From positions 9,164,998 through 9,228,997 of the forward strand of contig CM072512.1 in NCBI GenBank assembly GCA_036898135.1: a stretch of DNA of 64,000 nucleotides, in the 5' to 3' direction. How positions within the stretch are numbered: position 1 is the stretch's first letter; each line of letters opens with the position of its first letter. Positions 8,887-19,274 of the stretch are shown piece after piece. The notes beneath the pieces are model-generated. The model had not been told where the DNA came from. It made no database searches and saw only the letters and a list, made by a program, of their open reading frames with translations. The position numbers and the translations under genes were made by a program. The stretch is from Oncomelania hupensis (lineage: Eukaryota > Mollusca > Gastropoda > Littorinimorpha > Pomatiopsidae).

Positions 8887-10669
8887 TAGACTTTTTTTTT
8901 AGACTTTAAACGTTTATTGCAATTACAACATGTTACAAGGATAATAATTTTAAGCTTACCGCTTATTCTTACAATTAGTCCTTGTTTCAGGCACCCACTC
9001 AAGCATAATACATTTATACAATCAATTAAACCTGCCACATGTTACATATATAAAAGTAAAACTATAATAATTTCAAAACAATAACTTTTAACATATCTAA
9101 ACGTCATCTGAACAATATAATATTATACCATTATAATATGGTGACCTGTGGGTGGAAAAATTATGAATTTAAAATATGGTTAAAAAGCATTAATTTAAAT
9201 GATTTGATTGTTTTGTTTTGTTTAATGATCGGAGGAAGTTCATTCCATAAAGACGGTGCTCTGAACCCAAAACTAGTCTTATATAGATCAATTCTTGGTT
9301 TAGGTAAGAGATAATTTTGGGAATGGTATACATTTGATGATTTAGTTAAAAATCGGGTTAGATAGTTTGGTGCAATATTGTTGTGAACTTTAAACATAAG
9401 CATGATCATATTATATTGAAATTGTTTATTTAGAGGTAAAATGTTTAATTTTATAAATTTTTCATCTGTTGAAATAGTTGTACAGTTAGAAATTAATTTT
9501 ATTGCCCGTCGATGCAATGAATTTATTTTTTGTATTTGATTATGACTAGCAGCACTCCACACAGTGGAAGCATAGTTAATATGTGAAAGACAGTGTGAAT
9601 GGAAGAACACTTTCCTGGCATATTCAGGAACAAAACATCGTAGTTTTGAAAGCAAAAACGTACTTTGGGAAAGGCGTTTACATATTTGATTAATGTGTTT
9701 ATCCCATTTGAACTCTGAATCAATAGTAACTCCAAGTACACGATGGTCTGTTACTTGGTGGACACAAGTGTTATCTATTGTAATATGTAACTGTAAAGGC
9801 TGTAATTGATGCTTTTGTCTTGTTGTGATTATCATGCACTCTGTTTTTTTAGGATGAAGAACCATTTGATTAGTTAGACACCAGTTTATCACATCATTTA
9901 AACTATTTTGTAAAGATGTTTGTATGGACGTAATGTCTTTCCCAGAACAATGTATTGTACTGTCATCCGCAAACAAATCACAGATTACATTATTATCTGA
10001 TATTTGGAGGTGGAGATCGTTTATATAGATACAAAATAGAAGAGGGCCTAGTATCGAGCCTTGAGGAACGCCACATTTTACTGTACCTTTTGCTGAGTAA
10101 TGGCCATTTACTAACACTGTCTGCTCTCTATCACTTAAGTAAGATTGGAAAAAATTTACAGTTGCAGAATTGTTCAGATACACAGATAATTTACTGATCA
10201 ATACGGAATGATTAACCATATCAAAAGCTTTTGTAAAGTCTAGAAAAACGGCACCAGTAATTTCATTCTTATTAATTGCAGAGAGCCAAGTATCACATAA
10301 TCTAACCAAAGCAGTATGGCACGAATGATTTTTACGAAAACCAGATTGGAATGGATGAAAGAGAGCATGTTTCTCCATGAAAGTATTTACATGTTTATAC
10401 ATATGTTGTTCAAGTGGTTTAGATAGAACATTTAATAATGAAATAGGTCTAATATTATTTGGATCAGAAGTGTCCTTTGCTTTTGGAATTGGAACAACTT
10501 TAGCCATTTTCCAAGCATCAGGAAATATTCCAGTTTTAATACACAAATTATAGATAAAAGTTAATGGTTCAATGATGTAAGGCAGTGCAAGTTTTAAAAT
10601 CAAAGAATTAATATTATCAAAACCGCAAGACTTTTTGTTTTTTAGACTTGTTATATATCTGGATACAGA
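8885..10669 (-). mobile_element. 5'-truncated CR1/L2-like LINE
   Basis: Consists of the RT-bearing ORF and a 3' UTR of about 275 bp. On the minus strand the UTR ends with an AATAAA signal, a short A run and then the flanking GA/CT array. The 5' break is abrupt at a (GA)n sequence. Because both edges are GA, the target duplication cannot be told apart from the array. This is the best preserved LINE in the window. Confidence 0.88.
9161..10669 (-). CDS. LINE ORF2 fragment: reverse transcriptase and C-terminal domain
   Basis: An open frame of about 502 codons. The frame runs in from the truncation point; the first ATG-like or TTG codon is not a real start. An N-terminal SLKNKKSCGFDNINS segment opens the RT palm. 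Clear RT motifs follow: VFLDFTKAFDMVNHS (motif A aspartate), GVPQGSILGPLLF (motif B) and LFADDSTIH (catalytic FADD). The thumb follows, then a C-terminal block ending FGFRAPSLWNELPPI, typical of the CR1/L2/Jockey group. The endonuclease domain is missing through 5' truncation. No stop or frameshift is seen in what remains, suggesting recent insertion. It could copy RNA only if supplied with an endonuclease; as it stands it is a dead copy. Confidence 0.88.
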   Translation of the reverse strand, partial: SVSRYITSLKNKKSCGFDNINSLILKLALPYIIEPLTFIYNLCIKTGIFPDAWKMAKVVPIPKAKDTSDPNNIRPISLLNVLSKPLEQHMYKHVNTFMEKHALFHPFQSGFRKNHSCHTALVRLCDTWLSAINKNEITGAVFLDFTKAFDMVNHSVLISKLSVYLNNSATVNFFQSYLSDREQTVLVNGHYSAKGTVKCGVPQGSILGPLLFCIYINDLHLQISDNNVICDLFADDSTIHCSGKDITSIQTSLQNSLNDVINWCLTNQMVLHPKKTECMIITTRQKHQLQPLQLHITIDNTCVHQVTDHRVLGVTIDSEFKWDKHINQICKRLSQSTFLLSKLRCFVPEYARKVFFHSHCLSHINYASTVWSAASHNQIQKINSLHRRAIKLISNCTTISTDEKFIKLNILPLNKQFQYNMIMLMFKVHNNIAPNYLTRFLTKSSNVYHSQNYLLPKPRIDLYKTSFGFRAPSLWNELPPIIKQNKTIKSFKLMLFNHILNS

Positions 10670-10687
10670 AGAGAGAGAGAGAGAGAC

Positions 10688-10722
<35 letters not shown>

Positions 10723-10740
10723 CAGACAGACAGACAGACT
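10669..10740. repeat. (GA)n/(GACA)n microsatellite
   Basis: GA run grading into GACA units, bordering the truncated LINE. Confidence 0.93.
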
Positions 10741-11285
10741 AGTTAGTTATTCATAGTTTATAGGGCTTAGCAAACTGCAAAGAGCCGAATCAGGACCACA
10801 ACTTAGTTGAAGGAAGACTCGCCCCCGATCCATATAAAAGATCTGCTGAAACAACCCTAATCTTACCAATGAAGGACCAGCCGGTCACTTTACAATAAAG
10901 GCATCCCATGCAGGGGACCCTAAGGCTGCACTTTAATTTATCGAACCCCCGTTTACAGAAACAAAATAGAATATAAATATTATTATTTAAAAAAACGCAT
11001 ACATATAAAATGCCTACACGGCTAAATATTAATACCATAGAAAGCCCTAGTGACCATAATATGGCAGAAAGCGTTCAATACCCCCAAGCGGACGCAACAG
11101 AACCCATACACAAATGAGTTTTGGGATAGTTTTGAAGGAAAAAAGGAAGGTGACTGGTCTAGCGAAGAAGAAGTTAGTATAGTAGATTGATAGAACAGAG
11201 TGAAATGAGAATGAAAGCGACAGTGGTAATTTAAAGCACTACATTTCCAGAAATACCCAGCACTCCAACTGGGGTAGACAGAAAA
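10735..11285 (-). mobile_element. GTCCGCTGGACC-family retroposon, diverged copy
   Basis: Reverse complement shows the whole family plan: hairpin start (ccccagttggagtgctggg), body, then 'gattcggctctttgca' at the 3' end with a short CTAACTA tail. It belongs to the '...ctctttgcag' subfamily shared with 35350-35545, 36471-36915 and 50973-51530. Confidence 0.75.
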
Positions 11286-11298
11286 AGGTAAGCCTATG

Positions 11299-11332
11299 TA
11301 TGTATGGATGGATGGATGGATGGATGGATGAT
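11299..11332. repeat. (GGAT)n microsatellite
   Basis: About seven tetranucleotide units. Confidence 0.9.
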
Positions 11333-11344
11333 AATAAAACCAAT

Positions 11345-11460
11345 AACAACACCTGGGTAGTAGGCGTTAAAATTTTCGGTTTATTACACTAAAACCTTCA
11401 TCAGTAAGACCCAAGGACTGTACAAAACAAAACAGTCTAAGCATATATATAGTCAAGAAA
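11345..11460 (-). mobile_element. Possible Penelope-like/retrozyme tail with hammerhead-like core
   Basis: The minus strand reads CTGATGA, then a stem GGTTT...AAACC, then GAAA. This is the order of the conserved strands of a hammerhead ribozyme around stem II. Penelope-like elements carry such motifs. I could not find a convincing stem I or stem III, and no coding part is present, so the assignment is tentative. Confidence 0.35.
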
Positions 11461-11826
11461 CGTGAATCGAGTTCAATAAAAAGAATAGTGTACCATTTAG
11501 AAATTTATATCAATTATAAAGAATAATTATATTTAAAAGCAATCTCTGAACCGTATTCACCAACATCACCAAAACATAGTGTTCAGTAGGGAGAGGGGTG
11601 GGGGGAGGGGAAAGTAATATAACCACACATATCAACTCCCTCACAATCGCATCATCGGTTCATCCATAAAGAGTCATCTCCCCCTCTCTCCCTCCAACCG
11701 CGCCCAAAATAAAAATAAATATAAAATAAATAAAATAAAATAAAATATATGTTTTAAATAAATAAAAATTCTATAAATAAAATTAATATATAAATAAGAA
11801 TAAAAATATTCACCCTCAAATAGCCA
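11461..11826. other. No recognisable feature
   Basis: AT-rich, with a TAAAA/AAAAT-rich patch at 11707-11800. No gene seen. Confidence 0.5.
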
Positions 11827-11933
11827 ATGTATGTATGTATGTATGTATGTATGCATGCATGTATGTATGTATGTATGTATGTATGTATGTATGTATGTAT
11901 GTATGTATGTATGTATGTATGTATGTATGTATG
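11827..11933. repeat. (ATGT)n microsatellite
   Basis: About 26 tetranucleotide units with two GCAT variants. Frames reading 'IHTYIHTY' on the minus strand are repeat translations. Confidence 0.97.
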
Positions 11934-12569
11934 AAACAGAATGGGATTGTGGATGGGAGAGAAGTTGAGGAAAGGATTTGGAGAGCAACGGGAGTAAAAG
12001 ACCAATAATTTTAGACACTTAGGAAAGTGGCGTGGCACCCTTTCGTTTAGCTGTAAATTACCCATTCGTTAAGTGTCTGTCGTGCTTGCATAATCATAAA
12101 GCAGCAGACGGGAACGTTCAGTAGACAATGCAGATTTGTTTTTTAGTTGAAAAGTCAGGATGCAACACTTTTAAGCATCAACATGTAAGTGGTTTTCAGG
12201 CGTTGGGATTTTGGTTATAATTCCTCAACATTTGATTGATATGGCTCGTTTGTTTGGAGTAAATGAGTGTACGTACTATGTTAGGAGGAAACGAAGAAGG
12301 CGGAGGAGGAGGAGGAAAAAAGTGGAGGAGAAGAAGAGCGAAGAAAAAGAGGAGGAGTTTGGTTATTCCACCTGGGATGACTTATATCTATGGCATGTTT
12401 GCTTCCATTAAATGAATTTACATACAACTTTAGGAGGGAGAAGAAGAAGAACAAGAACAAGAAGAACAAGAAGTAGAACAAGAAGAAGAACAAGAACAAG
12501 AACAAGAAAAAAAGAAGAAGAATCATATTATTTATCATATTATTATATTATGAATCATATTATTATATA
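11934..12569. other. No gene; GGA and GAACAA microsatellites
   Basis: GGA/GAA-rich 12288-12352 and GAAGAACAA-type 12433-12520. The rest is unremarkable. Confidence 0.6.
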
Positions 12570-13377
12570 TTATTTATCAGAATAATATTATTTAGGGAAA
12601 GGATATTCAATATTCACTGCTGAGTAAACTGCAAAATTAATGGCTCTAAATACAATTTCTAATCTTTCGGTGAGCATATTGAGCATTGTTTTATGCCTAT
12701 ATTCTATGTCAGTTTTACAAGCATTGAATTCAGATAATCATGGTGAAAGAAAAGAAATTATTTTGGAAAATAAAAATATTATTCACAGTTTGATAACTAA
12801 TGGCACTCAGGTGAATTTTGTCTGGATTCCCTCACATAGTGGTTTCCTTTATAATGATTGGGCTGATCGTGCTGCAAAACGTGTGCTTCCAATATTTATT
12901 CTCAAATAAAGATACCGTTGTCTTCTAAAGAAATTCAAAACTCTATAGAAAATAAAGTTGTAAAAGAGATTAAACTTACTCGCAACTATAATAAACCTTG
13001 TGGAAGTGCTAGATCAATTTCAAGCATGGCACATAGAATAATATTAAACTCAGTTAAACCCAAATATTGTAAAAAATATGAAATGTATATGTGGTGAATC
13101 TATTTCTCTGAAACATGTATTACTTCAATGCAGTAATATGCGTCCATTTTTGCCAAATGATGTTTCTATTATCGATTCCATTGATAACATAAGCTTTGAT
13201 ATAAGCGTTAGATTAGCAAAAGCTGTGATTGATTCTCCAGTTGCTCAGTTCACATAATGATGTATTTTATATGTATGGATGTATGTATGTATCTGGTGCA
13301 AATGTGTGTAAATGTTTGCGTACGTCTTATCATCTCGATGAAGAAGACGTTAATAAAACAACCAACCAACCAACCAA
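12570..13377 (+). pseudogene. LINE RNase H and C-terminal region, decayed copy
   Basis: Reads ...YYxGKGYSIFTAE then a stop. It continues as LQALNSDNHGERKE and TQVNFVWIPSHSGFLYNDWADRAAK, i.e. the RNase H-like domain with the E of TAE and the D of WAD still visible. The usual 'SDS' aspartate of the middle strand is replaced (LYSMSVLQAL). Frameshifts follow near 12905 and 13080. After them come a zinc-knuckle-like C...CxC...H...C block and a 3' end 'gatgaagaagacgttaataaaacaacc' with an (AACC)n tail. The sister copy is at 27250-28150. RNase H places it in an I-like LINE lineage, distinct from the RT LINE at 9 kb. Confidence 0.75.
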
Positions 13378-13491
13378 GAAGAAGTACAAGAAGAACAAGA
13401 AGAACAAGAACAAGAAGAACAAGAAAAAGTACAAGAACAAGAAGAAGAAGAAGAAGAAGAAGAAGAAGAAGAAGAAGAAGAAGAAGAAAGA
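13376..13491. repeat. (GAACAA)n/(GAA)n microsatellite
   Basis: Mixed AAGAAC units ending in about 18 pure GAA units. Confidence 0.96.
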
Positions 13492-13916
13492 GCTGTGTGT
13501 GTAATTAAAATACAATTTAATGCGTCATTAAGATCGGGAACTCTACTCACCTGCATCGTAAGAGGCACACCTGCACTATTAACGATGTTTGAAACTAGTG
13601 ATAAATGTCCCCTACCTGCACACAGCCAATGCTGTATACTCTTCAGCCCAGAATTGTGGAAATTTCGCTGAGAACTTCAAGCACTGACATTCTTTCCAAA
13701 ATTGTTTGCACAATGTATAGAACACGAAAAGGTCCAGCAGCATCACGTGTTTTGGCTACTGTTATTTTCCCAGACACTCTTTCAGTTTTTGTTGCTTACA
13801 GGCTACATCTGTGTTTCTCTCATCGACGACTTTGCTCCAAGACTGTGTTATTTTGGTTTGGAAAAGATAGATCAATTCGCTTCTTCGGATCTTCTTGCAT
13901 GGAAGACGAACTAAAC
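13492..13916. other. No recognisable feature
   Basis: About 0.4 kb, moderate GC, short frames only. No domain recognised. Confidence 0.5.
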
Positions 13917-13927
13917 TTGTAGATTAT

Positions 13928-14510
13928 AAACAATAAATTACATTACATGATTATTGCTTTAGGTCCAGCGGGCTCTTCCGAGCCAAATCAGGACCGGACA
14001 ACCCCTGATCCGCATAAAAGATCTCCTGAAACAACCCTAGCGGTAAAACTGAAAGCTCTCCACCAGCCAGTCACTTTACAATAACGACATCCCACGCAGG
14101 GGACGCTGAGGCTGTACTCTAATTTATCGAACCCCCGTTTACAAAAACAAAATAGAATACAAACATCATTATAAAATATCAACAAAACACATACATATAA
14201 AATGCCTACATTGCTAAATAATAACATCATAGGAAGCCATAGTGACCACCTGGCAGAAAGCGTCCAATATTCCCAAGCTGATCCAACAGATCTCATACAC
14301 AAATAAGGAGTCTTGTCCCGGAAGAGTTTTCAAGAAAAAAGGTAGGTGACTGGTCTAGCGAAGAAGAAGATAGTATAGCAGATTGATAGAACAGAGCAGG
14401 AATGAGAAAGAGCAAATGAGAAAGACAGCGACAGTGGGAATTTAAAGCACTAAATGTCCAGAAAGTGGGGATACTATTTATACTGAAACCCCCGGCACCC
14501 CAACGGGGGT
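13928..14510 (-). mobile_element. GTCCGCTGGACC-family retroposon, short form
   Basis: Flanked by a perfect 11-bp duplication TTGTAGATTAT (13917-13927 and 14511-14521). On the minus strand it starts at the ACCCCCGTTGG hairpin and ends with a (TGTAA)n tail. It therefore lacks the first ~120 bp of the 709-bp form. The copy at 15811 starts at the same place. Confidence 0.85.
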
Positions 14511-14521
14511 TTGTAGATTAT

Positions 14522-14885
14522 GGAGACATAAAGTTTGTGTAGTACGCAAATTGTAGGTGTCGCTCCTGAAGAGAGAGATTTGATTGGAGATTTTCGGTAG
14601 CATCGTAGATATAATTATTACTAAATATGATATTCTCCGGGGACTGAGGGAACGTGGGAATGACCTATCAATAATCGCCCCACTTTCCATGCTGCCAATG
14701 GCTTATATGTGTAGATGTGTGCCGTAGATGCAAAAGGGTTTTTGGATGTACTGTGTTTTGGTCTTGTCATTGTTATCAGCCGTGCTTGCTGAAAACCTAG
14801 ACACTGATTTTCCACAGCATCAGAAGCCGCTCGAATGAAGTCCTCAGGAAATACAACTTCATGCGAAACAATGCTTCCACAATTT
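14522..14885. other. No recognisable feature
   Basis: No motif identified. A frame on the minus strand spans part of it but its tail is a tandem repeat, so I do not call it a gene. Confidence 0.45.
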
Positions 14886-14985
14886 GGCTGGTTGCCAACG
14901 TAAAATGCCAACGTACAATCGTACAATGCCAACGTATAATCGTACAATGCCAACGTACAATCGTACAATGCCAACGTACCTAACC
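14886..14985. repeat. Tandem repeat, about 26 bp unit
   Basis: Repeats of 'gccaacgtacaatcgtacaat', about four units, giving LALYDYT-like translations. Confidence 0.85.
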
Positions 14986-15797
14986 TTTTTAAAAGAGACT
15001 TCATAGCCAGAACTATTTCTAAAACCTACAGGGTTGCAGTGTAGGTGTCTATGTAGTTTACAACGAAGATTTTATTTAGAAAAGCAAGAGATCAAGGGAG
15101 ACAAAAGGTTTGTGCAGAACCCTTTGTAGATAGAAGTACCAAATACTTGTAGAAGACAAAATGGAGTACAATCTCGACAACAACAACAACAAAAGCAGCA
15201 GCAACAACAACAACAAAATCTCTTTTCAGCGCCGGTAAAGGTCGGTCAGCTAAAATGTCAAGTGTTGTAACCAAGGTTCTTTGTTCTTCTTCTAATCCCT
15301 CTCTCCTTCAGCCCATTCTTGTCTGTTTATTTTCTTTTTGTATTTCTAAAATTTTCTGGAAATACATTGACATAGTCCGGGGGAATCAGAACGAGCCAAA
15401 GGTCGGTCGAGTGGTCAGTCTGTCGGTCGGATTGTCAATACGCCGAAGCTATATCTCAAGCACTACTGAACGGATTTTGATCAAACTTCATCAGAACGTT
15501 ACCTAGTTTACAGGCCACCCTCCCGTGACATCATATTTGCGCTACCACATGCACAAAGGTCGAGGTCACTTGGAGTCATTTTGCTGGTAAACACGTATTG
15601 TTCACGTTCTCAAAAACGGCTTTTGCAAATGTGTTGAGTTTATTATCCAGGTACTTCAAATCATGGTCCATCCTTCAGTCGCGGTCCGGTTGTCGATCAG
15701 TCAGTCGGTCCGTCGTTCCGAATGTCAGCTTTTTGTGTGTTCAAAACATACATTTTGTCTTGTGTCCACAATAACTGAACCAATGTTCATCATTTTT
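14986..15797. other. No gene; CAA patch and GTCGGTC-rich patches
   Basis: CAA-rich 15178-15222. Two GGTCGGTC/GTCAGTC-rich patches (15399-15440, 15683-15722). The first patch and its left flank (ggggaatcagaacgagccaaaggtcgg) resemble 45703-45740, suggesting an unnamed dispersed repeat. Confidence 0.45.
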
Positions 15798-15810
15798 ACT
15801 TCGCGGATAC

Positions 15811-16379
15811 CCCCGTTGGAGTGGCGGGGGTTTCAGTATAAATAGTATCCCCACTTTCTGGAAATTTAGTGCTTTAAATTCCCACTGTCGCTGTCTTTCT
15901 CATTTGTTCTTTCTCATTCCTGTTCTGTTCTATCAATCTGTTATACTATCTTCTTCTTCGCTAGACCAGTCACCTACCTTTTTTCTTGAAAACTCTTCCG
16001 GGACAAAACTCCTTGTTTGTGTGTGAGGCCTGTTGGATCAGCTTGGGAATATTGGACGCTTTCTGCTAGGTGGTCACCAGGGCTTCCTATGATGTTATTT
16101 TTTTAGCAATGTAGGCATTTTATATGTATGTGTTTTGTTGATAGTTTATAATGATGTTAGTATCCTATTTTGTTTTTGTAAACGGGGGTTCGATAAATTA
16201 GAGTATAGACTCAGCGTCCCCTGCGTGGGATGTAAAGTGACTGGCTGGTGGAGTGCCTTCAGTTTTACCACTAGGGTTGTTCCAGCAGATCTTTTATATG
16301 CGGATCAGGGGTTGTCTGGTCCTGATTTGGCTCGGAAGAGTCCGCTGGACCTAAAGCAATAATCATGTAATGTAATGTA
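15811..16379 (+). mobile_element. GTCCGCTGGACC-family retroposon, short form
   Basis: Bounded by a perfect 13-bp duplication ACTTCGCGGATAC (15798-15810 and 16380-16392), which fixes both ends exactly. It starts CCCCGTTGGAGTGGCGGGGG, has 'gtataaatag' 8-10 bp downstream of the hairpin, and ends GTCCGCTGGACCTAAAGC with (TGTAA)n. No ORF of note. Confidence 0.9.
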
Positions 16380-16463
16380 ACTTCGCGGATACTTTGACTA
16401 ATGCCAAGCGTGAAAGATCAGTAGTATTTGTACTTTCTCAAAGACCAACGTCAGAGTGCTTTA

Positions 16464-16506
<43 letters not shown>

Positions 16507-16530
16507 TTTGTGTGTGTGTGTGTGAGAGAG
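16464..16530. repeat. (GT)n microsatellite
   Basis: About 30 GT units with two GTTT interruptions, followed by a short GA run. Confidence 0.95.
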
Positions 16531-17130
16531 AGTGTCTGAAAATACATTTGAATGGTTTGCTATCTTGTTTTCGACTTCATCTTATTACGACTACTTCTTC
16601 TCTCGCTCCTCCAACCTCTTCTTGTTATTATTTCAGATTGAAAGTCAACGCAGCATGTGATTTGATCTTGGAAATGATACAGCCTTTACTATTTAGTATC
16701 TCCGAAAACAAATGTTGCATGTGGCATCTAACGTCGGAAAGGTGGATCAATTAACTAACGTTCTTCCAAAACGTTTTCTCAGCTTTAAGCTTCCAAAGTC
16801 AGTGTTGCAACACGGTTTTAGCATCGGAAAGGTATCCCACTTCAGAGTGACTGGCGTCTTTCGCAGATTCCTGAAGTAATGGTTGCCTCATAACTGTTGC
16901 TCGCCTTGTTTTAAAAAAAATGTTTGGAGCTTTTGGTCACGGACGTGTGGTGGATTGCCAAGAATGACACGAAAAGAGGAAAAGTTGCGTTTTAAAGACG
17001 AACAGCCGTGTGGTTGTTCTGGCATCTTTACTGGGAAGGAGTGTAACAATTGTTGTTGGTGGTGGGTGGAATTCAATATTGTTATTTTTTTTCTTTCTTT
17101 GAAATAGAAAGCAGAATATTATTTATTTGG
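16531..17130. other. No recognisable feature
   Basis: Short frames only, including a cysteine-rich 74-codon frame at 16883-17107 that matches no family I know. Confidence 0.45.
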
Positions 17131-17325
17131 ATGTAGAAGAGGAGGGAAACCGAAAAAGAGGTGGGAGGACAACATTCGAGAATGGACTGGTTTGACACTG
17201 AGCGAAGCCATCAGGGCTGCTGAGGACAGAGAAAGATGGAGTATGCTGGTTAAACGATCATCTGTGGTGCCCCTACGACCTTTGGGTTACGGGACAGGAT
17301 AGGATAGGATATAGGATAGGATGTA
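17131..17325 (+). pseudogene. LINE C-terminal fragment with (GGATA)n tail, fragment 2
   Basis: Translates as KRWEDNIREWTGLTLSEAIR...RERWSMLVKRSSVVPLRPLG, the C-terminal EWTG motif common at the end of LINE-type reverse transcriptase ORFs, then a stop in a GGATA tail. Only about 60 codons remain. The relatives at 8507 and 18036 share the 3' end. Confidence 0.75.
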
Positions 17326-17511
17326 GAAGTACTGAGTGCTTCAAAGACGGGCCGCAATGGGCTATTCTTGTCACCGTGCTAGGCAATCAGAGGTCAGCAG
17401 TTCAAGCCTATCACTGTTAGGACCATAATGCATTGTGGTTCATGCAAATGCAGCAGTGTTTTCAAAAGTTATAAGCTATTTTTAATGAGGAGCTACTTTC
17501 AAACCACCCTG
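17326..17511. other. No recognisable feature
   Basis: Contains 'gaggtcagcagttcaagcc' near 17390, a weak B box-like phrase, but no full tRNA-like head. Confidence 0.4.
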
Positions 17512-17909
17512 AAGCCTCGTGGCGCAGTGGATAATTCGCCGGTTTCCTATGCCGAAGTTCGCGGGTTCGATTCCCGCAAGGGGCGAACGTATGTGACTTA
17601 GGTACGAGACTATTGAGGTCACCGAGGGTTTTCTCCGGGCACTCCGGTTTCCTCCCTCCCTTCAATAATGGTACAGGACGCAGTCAATATAAAAATTTCA
17701 AAAATACAAATTCCATTTTCTTTCCGTCTTCTAATAGCGATCTCCCTGCCTTTACACCACCTGTTTGAGTGCTGGGTGTATTTAATGTGTGTGAGGGTGG
17801 ATGAGACAGGTGAGCGTGTATGTTGGTATAGATCGCCGCTCTTTGAGCCTGAATGATTTGGGGAAAGGCGCGTATAGCATCCTGTATTATTATTATTATT
17901 ATTATTAAT
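17512..17909 (+). mobile_element. Arg-SINE, best preserved copy
   Basis: tRNA-like head 17514-17585: acceptor GCCTCGT pairs with AAGGGGC, A box TGGCGCAGTGG, anticodon-loop position TTCCTAT (CCT, Arg type), B box GGTTCGATTCC. The body carries the conserved 'ttttctccgggcactccgg' and a GT-rich stretch, and ends 'gcgcgtatagcatcctgt' with an (ATT)n tail. This copy is the reference for the other five. Confidence 0.88.
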
Positions 17910-18035
17910 ATGTCGCAAATGATGAAAGAGCTGAAGAGTGGCGTTTTATCGACGGGAACAGCTTTCGTTGTCAGGCTTTTACTAATCAGAGTAGCTCATT
18001 GTTTGTTGCGTAAGACCGTCCCGCAAGGCACGGCG

Positions 18036-18215
18036 CAAGGAGGCAGAAGACGAAGAGACCGAAAAAGAGGAGGGAGGACAACATGCGACATTCGAGAATG
18101 GACTGGCTTGACACTGAGCGAAGCCATGAGGGTTGCTGAGGGCAGAGAAAAATGGAGTCCGCTGGTTAAACGATCATCTGTGGTGCCCCAACGACCTTCG
18201 AGTTACGGGATATGA
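18036..18215 (+). pseudogene. LINE C-terminal fragment, fragment 3
   Basis: RDRKRGGRTTCDIREWTG then LTLSEAMRVAEGREKWSP, the same EWTG C-terminal motif as fragment 2, ending SSVVPQRPSSYGI and stop. The expected GGATA tail is lost. It lies 0.7 kb from fragment 2 in the same orientation. Confidence 0.72.
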
Positions 18216-19085
18216 TTGTTGAGATGTTTACGCAGATTGGGTGGAATCCATAGGATTTTACCGTAAATTAAAATGAGTGGAAAAATAATTATTATTGCCA
18301 AATTTTATATTTCTACTTGACAGGAACGACAAGAGAGCAGAGCAGTTGCGTTTCGACAACGAAAATATAGTTTGGTTATGCAGATATGTTATCGTTGGAT
18401 TTAGTGTATTGCGTAGGAGTTTTACTGGACTGTTGAAATTCAGGTAATTTCAGAGAGAGAAAAACAGCAAATTATCATTGGTTTGCTAGAAGGGAAGATA
18501 TTGCACGTGGGACCACTAGCCAGTTATAAACAAGGGAAGCAATTGATATTGGCGAGACAGTTAGTACCTAAAAGGTTTTGTCTCCCTTAATTTACACGCA
18601 TGGCAAGCAGAGCAGTTGTATTTACACGACGAAAAGAATTTAGTTACTCAAGACATTTGCTGTTTGCAATTAATACCGTATTGTGAAAAATTTGTGATTT
18701 CATGGATGGAATTTTAAAAAAAAAGAAATTTTTTTTTTCACAATACAGAAAGTTGTAACACGAGTAATATCGTCAGAATTTAAACGAGTATATTAGCCAT
18801 AAGTTACCTGACCTGACCTTTTAGAGATGAACGAACCTTAGTTCCTCAGATATTTGTGCTTGAAAGTATCGTAATTTATGGTGAGTAGGTGGCATTTTGG
18901 GCGTATTTTTCCAGATTAAAGAAGCATGGAAACCACGATCTATATTTTGATGTAATAGCATATATGCCAAGAACAGTACATACAGACATTTTGCGAACGC
19001 GCCCCTACTTAGGAAAACAAAGCATTCGAATATATTACCAATTATTTCTCGCGAGATCAAACAAGGTTAACATCGTAACGAGGCT

Positions 19086-19086
<1 letters not shown>
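18216..19086. other. No gene; possible degenerate ~260-bp repeat
   Basis: The phrase 'gagcagttg...acgac(g)aaaa...tttggtta' recurs at about 18335, 18608 and, weaker, 18825. I cannot assign it to a family. Confidence 0.35.
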
Positions 19087-19137
<51 letters not shown>

Positions 19138-19140
19138 GAA

Positions 19141-19171
<31 letters not shown>

Positions 19172-19188
19172 AAGAAGAAGAAGAAGAA
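19087..19188. repeat. (AAT)n then (AAG)n
   Basis: About 17 AAT units followed by about 16 AAG units. Confidence 0.96.
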
Positions 19189-19274
19189 CCACATCATGAC
19201 ATCACATCAGTACCATCTGTCGTTTGTTCTTTCTTGAGCTTCGGCGCATTGCGTTCCAGAGGCAGTTTCTTTCG

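Noticed and set aside
9523..10197. Other frames overlapping the RT ORF (72 and 80 codons)
   Set aside because: Shadows of the LINE reverse transcriptase frame.
16883..17107. Cysteine-rich small protein
   Set aside because: No signal peptide or regular cysteine spacing; no supporting context.
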